Source: Thelephora terrestris (Eukaryota; Basidiomycota; Agaricomycetes; Thelephorales; Thelephoraceae). From it: a stretch of DNA of 64,000 nt. The stretch is taken from assembly GCA_015956445.1 (NCBI GenBank), contig WIUZ02000007.1, positions 868,001 through 932,000 of the forward strand. Direction: 5' to 3'. The position numbers and the translations under genes are program-made. The notes beneath the pieces were generated by a model, which made no database searches, had not been told where the DNA came from, and was given only the letters and a program-made list of their open reading frames with translations. Shown here in pieces: positions 12,081-23,517 of this stretch; within the stretch, counting starts at the first letter, position 1; every line of letters starts with the position of its first letter.

Positions 12081-12630
12081 TCCCAATCAAACTCCCCAAG
12101 GCCGCTGGAGTTGTGCCGGTGGCTTCAAAGTTTCAGCAACCGAAAGGCGAGATGGCATCATCCCAAAATCGGATGCAGCCATCCAATTTTCAAGCGTTGC
12201 CTGTTGTGTTGCACCAGCCCAGATCACTCTAGACTTTGCTTGTGCCCTCCCGACTATAGTAATCAATGTACCCTCCCTTCTCTTCAATAGAGAGCCCCCA
12301 GTTAACGTTTATTCAGGTAACCGTGTGCAACAGACAGGGCTTTGTCAGTCGCGGACTGTTCTGCGCTCACGTGTGCGAAGCCCTCGACCGGGCTCCGACG
12401 GTGGGACTAGGTCAACCGAACTCAGCGAGTCGATGCATGAGGCCATCGAGCAGCTGATGACATAAGCCAGTGAACCAGCGATATGCACGCTGAGCGGTCC
12501 GCTCACCAAGGTCCCAATCATATTGCAATGGATGAGACCCATGGAAAGGTCGCCAATTCGATTGTCCCTCACTCAACGAGACTTTCACTCCAGCAGCCGC
12601 GTTGCTTGGGATCATCTGGATATAGATAGA
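12081..12630 (+). pseudogene. Relic of an NLR N-terminal region
   Basis: Degraded copy of the 5' part of an NLR like the gene at 4,609. Recognisable pieces, in the same order and with the same intron positions: ACCVAPAQITLDFA (compare DACSVAPAQFALCSA), then after a 60-bp intron-like gap LFCAHVCEALDR (compare GICCADVCAALNR), then the nucleotide stretch encoding MHEAIEQLMT (compare VYDAIEQLIT). The downstream intron sequence (acgctgagcggtcc near 12,487) also matches the one at 4,981. The ATP-binding domain is absent. It lies on the plus strand, convergent with the zinc-finger/RING gene copy A. Confidence 0.7.
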
Positions 12631-12950
12631 GAGTTAGTTTTTGGTCGGTTCGTCAGATTTGGCACTCAGGGCACTCCTGAAGGTGATGGCTAGACTCCCC
12701 TATCCTGACTGCATTCTGCACCACGTAACTGTATTATAATCAAAGACACAACTTCCTCGCGTCCGGTTCTGCGAGCCAACTCAGCCAGAATTTTCGGCCT
12801 TTCGTATGAAAAAGTTAGAATCACGATGTCAGCACATAAGTACATACAGGAATGGAACACTTCGGTTGAGACACCGATGACTATTGGTCTGGCCCTAACC
12901 CGGAAAGTCCCCGAAACGAATGTTTAAGCGGTTGGCCTGTGTCTACCCCG

Positions 12951-15900
12951 TCACGTCGGTACTAGATCTAGTTTGAACAAACAATAAAGAACCAGAGCAT
13001 CTTTGCAGACTGGGCACTTCGACGTCTCCAAAACCTCTGCGACTATACACCTCCAGGTTGATGACCGGGTCAGCATTGTCCCCAAAAAAGGGCGGGTGAA
13101 AATCCACTTACTCGTAGCAGAACAAGTGGCCACAGCTTGTCGCGGTCAGAATTGAGGTTGGCGTCGGACCTGAGAAACAGATTCTACACCCAAAAAATAC
13201 CTCTGGCGAACCCGGTTTGGATCTTTTTGATCTGCCGGCCTGCAACGAATCATCATCGTGGGATAGGTCGCCTAACCACGGGAGCGGTCAGGTTCGAATA
13301 ATGATGGTCATCGCAGCGAACGAACCTTGTTTCGTATCTCGTTCCGCATTTCGCGGGTTAGGGGATGTAGAGGTTGGGGAATCGGATCTGGCGTCTTCGT
13401 ACTGTTCCGAGTTCATGGGTGACGGCGTTGTCCCATCGCGCACATTCTGCGTTCGGACGTTCGACTCGTCCCGCGAATGATCAGTCCTAGTGGCATCACT
13501 CCTTAAACCGAAAGTTAAATAAAATAGAATGAGAGTAAATAGAATGAGAGTCTCGGCGTTCTACATACAGGGTGAGGCTATCCCGTTCCCCGAGTTTAGA
13601 AACACGAGGTGGGTCTGTGATGTGTTGACCATTCTCCTGGCACAGGTTAGGTTAGCGCTGAAGAATCCTTGATCGAGAAGATGGCCTTACGGCTCCTACT
13701 GAACGTGGTGGGAGCATATCCACGTTACAGTCCTCTTCAGGCCTGTCAGTGCGGACAGGGGATACCGTCATCGCGGGAGACCAAACACCCGAAGCGGTCT
13801 CATAGGCCACTCCGTCCCAGCGCTGCTGTGGGTAGATCCCGACGAGAAGGTTCGGGGTTGGTCCATTAGATGACGAGGGGCCACGCTCATCAAAGGGTGC
13901 GGTTTGATTTTCTAAGTTCAGCTTGGCGTGATGAACGGGTCGCGATTCGGCCTAACGATTGCCGCTCGGTCCCTGACATGGAACAATATGTGCTCAAAGC
14001 ACGCACCTTATCAACAAATGTGAACGAGGTGTTCTGGTCTCGGTTGACGTTCGGCAACAACACCTCCGAAGGTGGGTTACTGATAAGGGAATCTTCTAAA
14101 TTGGGAGGGGCGGGGTGAGGCTGCACAAATCGGGTTACTATGCTTTGGGCCTTGAACCGCATATGAGATTTCTTTCCCTGTTACCCATACGTCCCGTACC
14201 TTGGTGTTGGTATCATAAATGGCACCACGGTATTTGTCACCGATCTTCCCTGAGTAGAATCGTTGGGGCTCAGGGTCGCCACGAATCAAACGGAAAGGCT
14301 TACCCTCGTTTGTATGGATTGCAACCTCCTTTCCCTTGGTGTTCGTGATCTTACCTGACTGAGCACTAGCCGCATGAACCGCATTGAAATGCTACAAATT
14401 TGTAAATGGATGAGAATGTGACAAGTCTCCAGAACACGAACCGTGTGCCAGGCGGTTCCATCCTCAAACGGAGGCAGCGTAGGACATTTCGTACACTTCC
14501 AGCTGTGAAATGCTATTTTATGCTAGTTTCCAGTTAGTTGTGTTGGTGACGTTGCGGCAAGAGAAATTACAAACCTGCTTCAGGTCTTTTGGGGACGTGA
14601 AACGGAAGAGACAGTGCTCGCATGTCATCGTTTCCTTGAAGGAAGATTTATGGTCCTCGCTGACGTGCTAGAAACAAAGGTCAAACTTAACATCCGCCCA
14701 GCATCGCTAGATTATATGGAGAACCTGGTTCACCGCTTCCTGCGTCCCAAATTCCTCCGGACATTTAGGGCATAGGTAGGTTTTGTGCTCGTTCTCTTCA
14801 TGCTGTCCGAGGTTACTAACACTGCACCACCCCAAGTTGTAGAGTGGTGTACGTACAAATCGAAGTGCTGCAGCCGACACGAATTTCCTGGCACATTTCG
14901 GGCAGGGGAGATTTTGGTTCATCTCATAATGCTATACAGGCCGTCAGATTTCATCGACCTTAGAGCGTGATGATGGGGGGTCGCACTTTGTTACCTTTCC
15001 CTTCCGTTGCGGAGGTCTCGGGAAGATAGATACGTCGAAAGCCATGGTAAGCTTCGCGATGCTTTGATGATATTAGTGGGTGCGCTGGGCCGCCTTATTC
15101 ACAACACCAAGAAGCGAACCTGATGCGCCCCAAACGCTGTGGTGAAGTAACTGGAGCAGATACCGCACTTAAACTGGTGGTTAGCGTTGTAGTGCTGAGA
15201 TGCACGTCAGTACAAGCTCGGTGAATGGGGAGCAAGAAGTGACCTGGTCCATCATAGCCCGTGTAACGAACTCAGCACTACACTCGGAACATCTGAACTG
15301 GTGCTTCGAATCAGAATGCTTAGTGGCCGTTAGGGGGGTTCATTGTTCGCGAGAGGGATCAAGAACCTGCTCCATCGATTGTTTCCTCCTGACTTCACCC
15401 CACTCGTGCCACTCCAATATACCATGTTTCTCATAGCAATGCTAAAGGCAAACATGAAAAACACGTCACGATGGAACAGAAACAAGATATGCACCTTGTC
15501 CAACTTGACCTGCGTCGGGAATTCACCACCACAATCAGAGCATCCAAAGCAGTGGTTTGTGTAGTAGTGCTGGGAGGGCGTCAGGAGGTAGGGGCCAAAC
15601 TCAGGAATGGGTTCGGACCTGAGCCATTGCTTCTTCGGTCCCGAATCCGCAATCACATTCGGAGCATTCAAGAGTGCGATGATTTGTTTCGTAGTGCTAG
15701 AGGAGCATGTAAGGATGTGATCCAGAACCATTAGGGGGAAGAAAACCTGATCTGCTTCAGCCCATGTCATGAACTCACGATCACACACTGGGCATATGAA
15801 ACCATGTTCTGCGTCATAGTGCTGAATAGCCTTAAGCAGGTGTCCAATGAGTAAAAGGATGAATTGAACCTGATTCATCGCCTTCAACGTCCCGAATTCC

Positions 15901-17103
15901 CCATAACATTCGGGACAAGTTACCCAACGGTGGACTGCACTGTGGTGCTGAACGAATTTCACGTTAGCAGGTGACTGATGAGGGGAAGGATGAATATGAA
16001 CCCAATTCATCAATTCCGTTGTACCGAATCTCCAATCGCATTCTGGGCAATTCTCCAGATTGTGGCCCGTATCGTAGTGCTGAACAGTTTTGAGCAGGTA
16101 ACAAATGAGGGGCAAGATGAGTACGAACCTCATTCGCTGCAGCCCGTGTCATGAACTCGCGATCGCACACTGGGCATATAGTACCGTGTTCTGCGTCATA
16201 GTGCTGGACAGCCTTGAGCAGGTCGCCAATGAGTGAAAGGATGAGTTGAACCTGGTTCATCGCCTTCAACGTCCCGAATTCCCCGTAACATTCGGGACAA
16301 TTTACCCAACGGTGGACCTCACCGTGGTGCTGATCAACCTTGAGCAGGTGACCAATGAGGGAAAGGGCAACTGCGAACCTGGTCCACCACCTCCCGTGCC
16401 ATAGCACTAAAATTGCATTCGGGACAATCTACCCAGCTGTGAGTTGCATCGAAGTGCTGGACAGCTCTTAAGCAGGTGACAAGCGAGGGGAAAGATGAGT
16501 ACAAACCTGGTCCATCAACCTCCTTGTGCTGAATCTCTTATCGCATTGGGGACAATTGAGACAATTGTGGACCTCATCGTAGTGCTGAAAACCCTTAAGC
16601 GGGTGACACATGAGGGGAAGGACGGATATGAACCTGATTCATCGACTCCCGTGAGTCGAATTTACCACCACACTCGGGACAATCTACCCGGCGGTGGGCG
16701 GTAGCGTAGTGCTTGAAGATAAGACCGCATCAGCACCCAAAAGAGACATCGTCAAAACGGACGAACCTGAACTCGCTCGCTCTCCGTAGTGAAGGTGTAA
16801 TGACATCCTGAACATCGAAAGCGATGAATTGTGTTGCGGTGCTAGAGGAACTTCAGCGGAGGATTGTGGAACGGCAGGACGTGAATTGAAACCTGGTTGA
16901 TAGCATCCTTCGATCCAAATATGCGGCCGCACTCCGAGCAATGAACACTCTTACCCTTATGTTTCGCCTTGGCATGCTAATGTGATAAAATCAGCGAATC
17001 GAGACGCGGGATCGGATAAGGTTATGCACAGAATTCACCGCCTCCAGTGATCCAAAACAAGATGAGCAAGAGCTGCACTTCCAGGACTTTTGCTTTTTAG
17101 GCA
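12951..17103 (-). CDS. C2H2 zinc-finger array with C-terminal RING domain, copy A
   Basis: Large multi-exon gene. Exon 1 (MPKKQKSWKCSSCSSCFG) starts at 17,103. Then about 18 exons of roughly 80 nt recur about every 127 bp. Each starts with a His codon and ends mostly in Gln, following H-x4-H-x5-C-x2-C-x12, so each finger's Cys pair and His pair lie in neighbouring exons; the introns are phase 0. Clear examples: HHGEVHRWVNCPECYGEF (16,250-16,335) and HYDAEHGFICPVCDREF (15,750-15,834). After a non-finger segment and an acidic Ser/Pro linker comes a RING finger: CRIC, CGHLFCYE, CIVAEVLE, KCPVC, ending LYCLFKLDLVPT (12,951). RING domains usually give ubiquitin-ligase activity; the array would bind nucleic acid or protein. 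Some modules are degenerate (15,362-15,448; 14,990-15,065). A TAG at 13952-13954 replaces a Gln codon of copy B in the linker, so this copy may be inactive or use another splice form. Confidence 0.8.
15748..16335 (-). repeat. Internal exon-block duplication in copy A
   Basis: The two-exon block at 15,748-15,955 is nearly repeated at 16,125-16,335, with an offset of about 382 bp (three module lengths). Both blocks contain a GEFGTLKAMNQ exon and a neighbouring CPVCDREFMT exon. Intron sequences match as well, for example the gagtaaaaggatga and gagtgaaaggatga stretches near 15,850 and 16,230. This indicates a fairly recent unequal exchange inside the array. Confidence 0.75.
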
Positions 17104-17689
17104 TTTGGCTCGGTTGAGGTTCAAGCGGTTACAGGTATTCTTTTATGCACGAGGTTGGAGGGTTTGAAGTTTCGCTATGACAGATTCCCAAAAGTGTGGC
17201 GGGGGTGACGGTAGCTTGACCTCGTGGCCCGGGGGTGGGCGGCCGGGCCCACCACGAGTCAATTAAAAAAGACCCACCACGACTTGCGTAGACAATGAGA
17301 TCGGGAATCCAGGGAAGGCCTGTAATTGGAGTCCGGAACATCACAGGCACGTACGCGTCACACCGCGATATTCCTACAGAAGTTGGATGACACTCGGAAG
17401 TTAAGCTCGAGCTCGAATAATAGTACAACAAGAGGACACTGCTGCACGTGGGACATCTGGGAGTCGAATTTTCATGCTGCGTGATGCATCTGGCGAAGGG
17501 TAAGTCTAGCAGCCGCGTTGCTGAGTATTCTCTAGTCGTACTCACGGTAGAAAAAGATGACCGCACATCATGGCCGTCGGTCGTGCACCGATATCAACCG
17601 TTGGAGGTGCATCGCACATCCGGCATCGAAGAAAAAGGGGCACCAATGCAGCGGTTACCCTGCTAGCGGTACTGTTCACGCCTCGTAGG

Positions 17690-18068
17690 AGAAAGCTGGG
17701 CGTCCTGTTAGCTCAACAATTGACAAAAACGGCTCCGCCACGGCGGATTCACACAGACATCCGAATCGTAAGATCACACCCCTGGATTCGGCTGTGGGAT
17801 TCCTTCGACCTGACTGGTGGCGGAGAACTTGCGGTCTGCCAGGCAGAGCTTCGCTTTGTCAACGTCGTCGCCTCGCTCTGTCATGATGTCGAAGAATTTG
17901 ATGCCGCATCACACACGATCGATAAGTTCCTCAGGAGAAAGCCCAAGACTTTCTGCAGTTCTGCTCTACCATGGCGAGCTATATCGTTCCAAGGGGGAGA
18001 ACAGGAAGGCCATTGAATACTTCAAGACGGCCCTTGGAATCGCGTTCCCTCTCGCCGCCCAGAAATAA
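17690..18068 (+). pseudogene. Relic of NLR TPR region
   Basis: Plus-strand fragment whose frames read like the TPR part of the NLR at 4,609. ELAVCQAELRFVNVVASLCH is followed, in another frame, by LLYHGELYRSKGENRKAIEY and FKTALGIAFPLAAQ (compare EKAIHQFKTAFRIASPF in the intact-looking gene). The change of frame near 17,930 shows it is broken. No NB-ARC domain is nearby. It sits between the two zinc-finger/RING copies. Short matching anchors (ctccgacca near 18,266 and 22,135) suggest the fragment was inserted into, or lost from, one of the duplicated blocks. Confidence 0.6.
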
Positions 18069-18325
18069 GTAACGTTTACAACGCGGTCGCACCACCTCGT
18101 TTTGAACTAGACAAGAACTGCCCAAAGGCGTTGCAGAGAATTACACAAACTACATATCCTAGATGCAACCCCTATGTGGATGCACCATGACCAGATTTCT
18201 CTCAAGTTCTACCTCGGCTCGTTAGGGCACGAAACATCTGTCACGCCTGATGATGAAACCTCATAGCTCCGACCAATAGAATGTTCCCGAAGAAACCGTC
18301 TGAGTGCTTTGCCCATCTCCACGCG

Positions 18326-21300
18326 TCACGATGCCACATCCAGTTTCAACAAACAATAAAGAGCCAGAACATTTTTGCAGACAGGACACCTCGATGTCTT
18401 CAAAACCTCTGCGGCTATACACCTACACGTCGACAACTAAGTAAGCATCTCTTTGTCTCCCAAAAGTGGCAGGTGAGGATCCACTTACTCGTAGCAGAAC
18501 AAGTGTCCACAGTTTGTCGCCGTCAGTTTTGAGGCTGGCGTCGGGTCGGAGAGACAGATCCGACACTCAAAGTGTACCCCTGGCGAACACGGTTTCGGTG
18601 GTGACAGTCATCGTAAAACGCCTGGAACGAACCTTGCTTCGTATCATCTTGCGAGTTGAGGGATGAAGAGGTCCGGGAATCGGATCTGACCTCTTCATAC
18701 TGCTTCGAATTTGTGTTTGATGGCATTGCCCCACCAGGCTCGTTTTTTGTTCGGAAGCTTGGCTCCTTAAGAGAACTTGCGTTCCACTGGCACACACGGG
18801 TTAGCACTAAAGAACCTCCGATCAAGTAGGTGGCCTCGCAAGACCTACTGGACGTGATGAGAGCGTATCTATGTCACAGTCCTCTTCAGACTCGTCAGCG
18901 CCGATAGAGGACACCGTCATCGTGGGCGACCAAACATCTGAAGCGATCTCATAGACCACTCCATCCCGCCGTGGCTGTGGGTTGATTTCAACAAGAAGGC
19001 TCAGGGTCGGTCTGTCGGGTGGTAAGAGGTCAAATGGTGCGGCTTGATTTCCCGAGTATGCCGTGGTATGGCGAACGGGCTGCGGTTCGGCCTGATAATG
19101 GTCGCTCGGTCCCTGATATGGATCAAAGATCTTTGAAATAGGCTCACCTTGGGAGTCAAGGAACGTTGTTGGTCATTGATCTCTCCTGAATGGAATCATC
19201 AAGTCTTAAGGTCTCCACTAATACAATGGAAAGGCCTACCCTCGTTCGTAGGGATTGCAACTTCCTTTTCCTTTCCTCTTGTGTCCGTGGTCTCACTTGG
19301 CTGAGCACCAATAACTGCATGAACCGCGTTGAAATGCTACACACCCATCAACGAATGAGAATGAGACGAGTTTCCGGAATACGGACTATTTGCCAGGCGG
19401 TTCCATCCTCAAACGGAGGTAGCGCGGGACATTTTGTACATTTCCAGCTGTGAAATGCTATTTTATGCTATTTTCCAGTCACGACACTGACGCACAGCAA
19501 GATAAGGGGTGCCAAACCTGCTTAAGGTGCTTTAGGGACTTGAAAGAGGCGAGACAGTGCTCGCATGTTATGATTTCCTTGGGGGAAGGTTTGTGATCCT
19601 CGCCGACGTGCTGGAGGGAAGGATGGTCAAACTCAACATCCACTGAGAACCGCTAGACAATACGGGGAACCTGTTTCATCGCTGCCTCTGTCTCGAACTC
19701 CTCGAAACACTCAGGGCAAGGGAACGTTTTGTGCTCGTTTTCTTTGTGCTGTTCAAGAGCGTTAGCGTTGCAATGCCAAAGGCGATGCACCCACAAGTCG
19801 AAGTTCTCCGGTCGACCGAAATTTCTTGGCACATTTTGGGCAGGGGAAGTTGTGCTTCATCTCGTCATGCTAGTCAGGTTGTCACATTTCGTCGACTGAA
19901 GGGTGTGATGATGGGATCGCACTTTGCTCCTGTCTCCTTCTGTTGTGAAGATCTCAAAACAATGGACACAACGGAACTGATGGTAGGCTTCGTGATGCTT
20001 TGAGGACGTTAGCGAGTGTGTCCGGACCACCTCAGTAATAGTATCAAGAGGCAAACCTGATTCATGCCACCTTCCGTGGTGAAGTATTTAGAACAGACAA
20101 TGCATTCGAACTGATGGTTAGCATCGTGGTGCTGAGATACTTGTCAGTACAAGCTTAGGGCATGGGGGCGAGGAGTAAGTGACCTGGTCGACCAGGGCTT
20201 GTGTAACGAACTCGGCACTACACTCGGGACATTTGAAGCGGTGCTTCGCATCAAAGTGCTAAATGGCTGTCAGTGGGTTTCGTTGTTTACGGGAGGGGAT
20301 GAGAACCTGTTCCATCGCTGGCTTTGTCCTGAATTCACGGTCGCACTCAGAACACCCTATCATACGGTGTGCTTGGTCGTAATGCTCAAGACACGGCGCG
20401 TGAATACTCAAGTCATGATGCAATCAAGAAAATGATAAGCACCTCGTCTACCGCAGCCTGCTTCGTGAACTCCCCATTGCATTCCGCACATTTAAAGCGG
20501 TGTGTGGTGTCGTAGTGCTGGAGGGGCATGATGAGGTGGGCGCCAAGCTCAGGAATCGGTGCAGACCTGGCTCATCACTTCCTCGGTCAAGAATTCGCAG
20601 TGACATTCGGGGCATTCAAAAGTGCGGTGGTTTGCTTCGGAGTGCTAAAGGGGCATGTAAGGACATGATGCAGATCCGTTGGGTGGAAGTGAACCTGATT
20701 CATTCCAGCCCGCGTCGTGAACTCACGATCGCACACCGGGCATTTGAAGCTGTGTTCCGCATTATGATGCTGGATAGCTTTGAGCAGATGACCAATGAAA
20801 AGAAGGATGAACCAAACCTGATCCATCAACTCCTGCGTCCTGAACCTCCGATCGCATTCGGGACAATCTATCCAACGGTGGACCGCATCGTAGTGTTGAA
20901 CTGCCTGAAGCAGTGTCGTGTACTCCTGGTCACATAATGGGCATCCGAAACGGTGCTCCGCAGTATAATGCTGAACGGCCTTGAGCAAGTGGACCATGAG
21001 GGAAAGAATAGATACGGACCTGGTTCATTCCGGCCCTCGTCGTGAACTCACGATCACACACTGAACATTTGAAGCGGTGTTCTACATCGACGTGCTGAAC
21101 TATCCTCAGCAACCGACCGATGAGGGAAAGGATGAGTATGAACCTGATTCATCAACTCCCGTGTCCTGAATCTCCCATCGCATTCGGGACAATCTACCAA
21201 ACTGTGGACCGCATTGTAGTGCTTGAAGATATGACTACATCAGCACCTAGCAGACAGATCGTCAAACCGGGCAAACCTGAAGCCGGGCAATCTCCGTAGT

Positions 21301-21608
21301 AAATTTGACATCACATCCGGAACATCCAAAGCGATGTTTCGTGTTGCAGTGCTACGATAACTTCAGCGGAGGATCGTGAAATGGCAGGGGATGTAAACTG
21401 AGACCTGGTCCAGGGCACCCTTCGACCCAAAGTCGCGATTGCACTCCGAGCAGCGGAACTTATGTTTTGCCTGCATGTGCTGTTGCGGCGAAATTAGCGA
21501 ATCGGAACGTGGAAATCGGATAAGAGTATGCACAGAATTCAACACCCCCAACGATCCAAAAGAAGTTGAGCAAGCGCTGCACTTCCACGTCCCTTGATTT
21601 GCAGACAT
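18326..21608 (-). CDS. C2H2 zinc-finger array with C-terminal RING domain, copy B
   Basis: Paralogue of copy A. It starts MSANQGTWKCSACSTSFG at 21,608 and continues with about 15 finger exons of the same split design, e.g. HVDVEHRFKCSVCDREF (21,020-21,095) and HYDTTHRFKCAECNGEF (20,441-20,520). A TCEHCLASF module, the FHSWKCTKCP module and a linker exon follow. The RING end is clean: joining over a 54-nt intron gives DTKQGVHFECRICLSD, then CGHLFCYE, CIAAEVLK, RCPVC and LYCLLKLDVAS, stop at 18,326. Near 20,910 one finger has lost its 3' half and most of the following intron, fusing two modules in frame (QEYTTLLQAVQHYDAVH). The exon at about 19,180-19,336 contains two adjacent TGA codons (19,196-19,201) where copy A reads Gln-Arg. 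That exon starts and ends in phase 0, so skipping it would keep the frame. Inferred role: RING ubiquitin ligase with a finger-array recognition part. Confidence 0.78.
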
Positions 21609-22125
21609 CGGCTCGGTTGAGGGTCAGGTGGTGACAAGCGTCCTCGATGCGCAAAGTGAGAGTGTTCGAAGCCTCGTTGTGATAGATTTTCAAAAGTGTG
21701 GCGGGGGTGTGTGGCTTTGCCTCGTGGGGTGGGCCCACAGCGCGGTGGGCCACGTAAAATCCGGATGACGATCGAAGATTCAGGGAAAGCCTGAACATCA
21801 CGGGCACTCTACATCGTCACAATCTTAGAGATGGGTCCTAGGGTAACACTGGGAAATTGAGTCCGGATAAACGACACAACGAGACGGCACTGTCGCACAC
21901 GGGACATCTTGGAGTCGATATTCCGCCGTGTTGCACGAGCATCTGGCGGGGCGTGAATCTAGCAACCGCGTTGCTTGAGATTCTCTAGACGTGCTCGTGA
22001 CGGAAACGATATCCGTATATCGTGGCCGTTGGTCTCGTGTCAACGGTCGAAGGTGCATCCCACATCCTGCATTGAAGAGAAAGGAGCGGCAAGGCAGCGG
22101 TTATAGCCTCGTGGGAGAAAGCTAG

Positions 22126-23517
22126 GTGCGCAAACTCCGACCATTAGTATTGTTCACCACCAACAAGTAAGCTGAAGTCCCCCCGCCCCGCCTGTTTCCT
22201 CTTTGTTAACGCTGATATCCCGTCTCCCACAGCCCCGTTACATAGGGTGCATCACGAACCCGTTAGTTTTGCATGAGTCTACCCGAGCTGGGACATTTTG
22301 CTGATGAAACTACACACAGACCTGAAGGTTTCCGAAAATGCTCGATTGATTCCTCTCATCATGGATTGACTGACTTCTCATTCGGACCCTCAGAGGAACA
22401 ATGGCTCGTTACGACCCGACATGATCCGCAGACGATTATGTTTTTGTCTGTGAATGTCGGGGAATACTGTAGTATACTGTCATGACGGGTGACAGGGCTT
22501 ACGACCTGGAACTGTATAGGTCGCGGTGTGGATGGAATAGGGTCTGACGTTACCCTGTCAGCGTCACAGGGAATTCGTTCACCTTGGTCGATGGGATCAG
22601 TTACAGCGTATCGAGTTTGACAAATTTTTGGGGGCGCTAGTTTGATGTGGAATTTTGTAATTCCGGTTTTCCATTCAGGTGCGACAGACCACTCGTTCTC
22701 AATCTCAGCTCAAAAGCAGCAAGCGTTCCTATTACTACGTGCAGGAACTCCTCGGTGGGTCCAGCATTTCGTCCCACGACGAGGTCAATCTTCCGACACA
22801 TCCTTTCTTCGACTTCTCACAATCCTCTGGATTGGTTATCGTGGAGATAAATCCACGGTCACCCTTCTAATGTGGCCCCTCTGTTCCCAGTTCGAGTGTT
22901 TCAGTTCGCAGCCATTCGTGGCTGGGTTTGTTCTGTGTTTGGCGAGACGAAGCGCGAGGCGTGTGAGCTCTCGGTGCTGGTCTCCGAACGCTATAAGGGC
23001 CTGACAAAAATAACACAGGATATCTGGTTGTCAGCGCTGGCGAGCAGCGATTGACTACATTGGACAATTACTTCATTGGACAATTTGCCGTAGATTTCAC
23101 GACCCAACGCGCGTGGTATCGTGGAAACGTCCACTGAAGAATCCATTACCGCCTAGTTCCTCGAAACCGAATACAGTCTACGATATGAGATCCACAAAAG
23201 GAACCGTATATACATTATGTACGGCGTGTCCATGGTGGGGAAGGATGGCAAATGAAATGGATCCAAATCCAGCGTGTGCAGCCGGAGAGAGTGCCGTCGC
23301 CTAGACCGCAACTCCCCTGTAGGGTTCATTCACCCACTGGGCCCATCGTCTAGTATCAAAGGAACGCGACCAAAAGTCTGCGAGCTGTCTGCGGCGGAGC
23401 TAACCCTCGTTCTAATGAAAATCCCTCCCAGCCCACCACATAAACCAGGAATGTCGGGGAATCAGGAGAAAATGCAGGAATGTTACGTCCATTATGGGAT
23501 CAACATCCCGAAGCTGA
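22126..23517. other. Unresolved stretch with weak coding signals
   Basis: No gene I can name. Plus-strand frames at 22,273-22,485 and 22,679-23,054 have protein-like composition in places (RSYYYVQELLGGSSISSHDE, then FGETKREACELSVLVSERYK). A plausible acceptor sits at 22,680 (tccattcag), but I could not join the pieces in frame. It may be an unrecognised gene or a relic. The remainder, 23,060-23,517, shows nothing. Confidence 0.3.

Larger units (their letters stand above)
12951..22125. repeat. Segmental tandem duplication carrying the zinc-finger/RING gene
   Basis: Block 12,951-17,690 and block 18,326-22,125 are diverged direct duplicates. They match from the RING-encoding 3' end (the 'acaaacaataaag' stretch at about 12,977 and 18,352), through linker and finger exons, to the promoter and beyond (gcatcgcacatccggcat near 17,610; gcatcccacatcctgcat near 22,055). 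Both promoters contain a GC-rich tract after 'ctcgtgg' (17,220 and 21,720). Copy B is shorter because it has fewer modules. Confidence 0.8.

Noticed and set aside
13291-13310. ggttcgaataatg as a possible tRNA T-loop
   Set aside because: No matching acceptor stem, anticodon arm or D-arm could be drawn around it.
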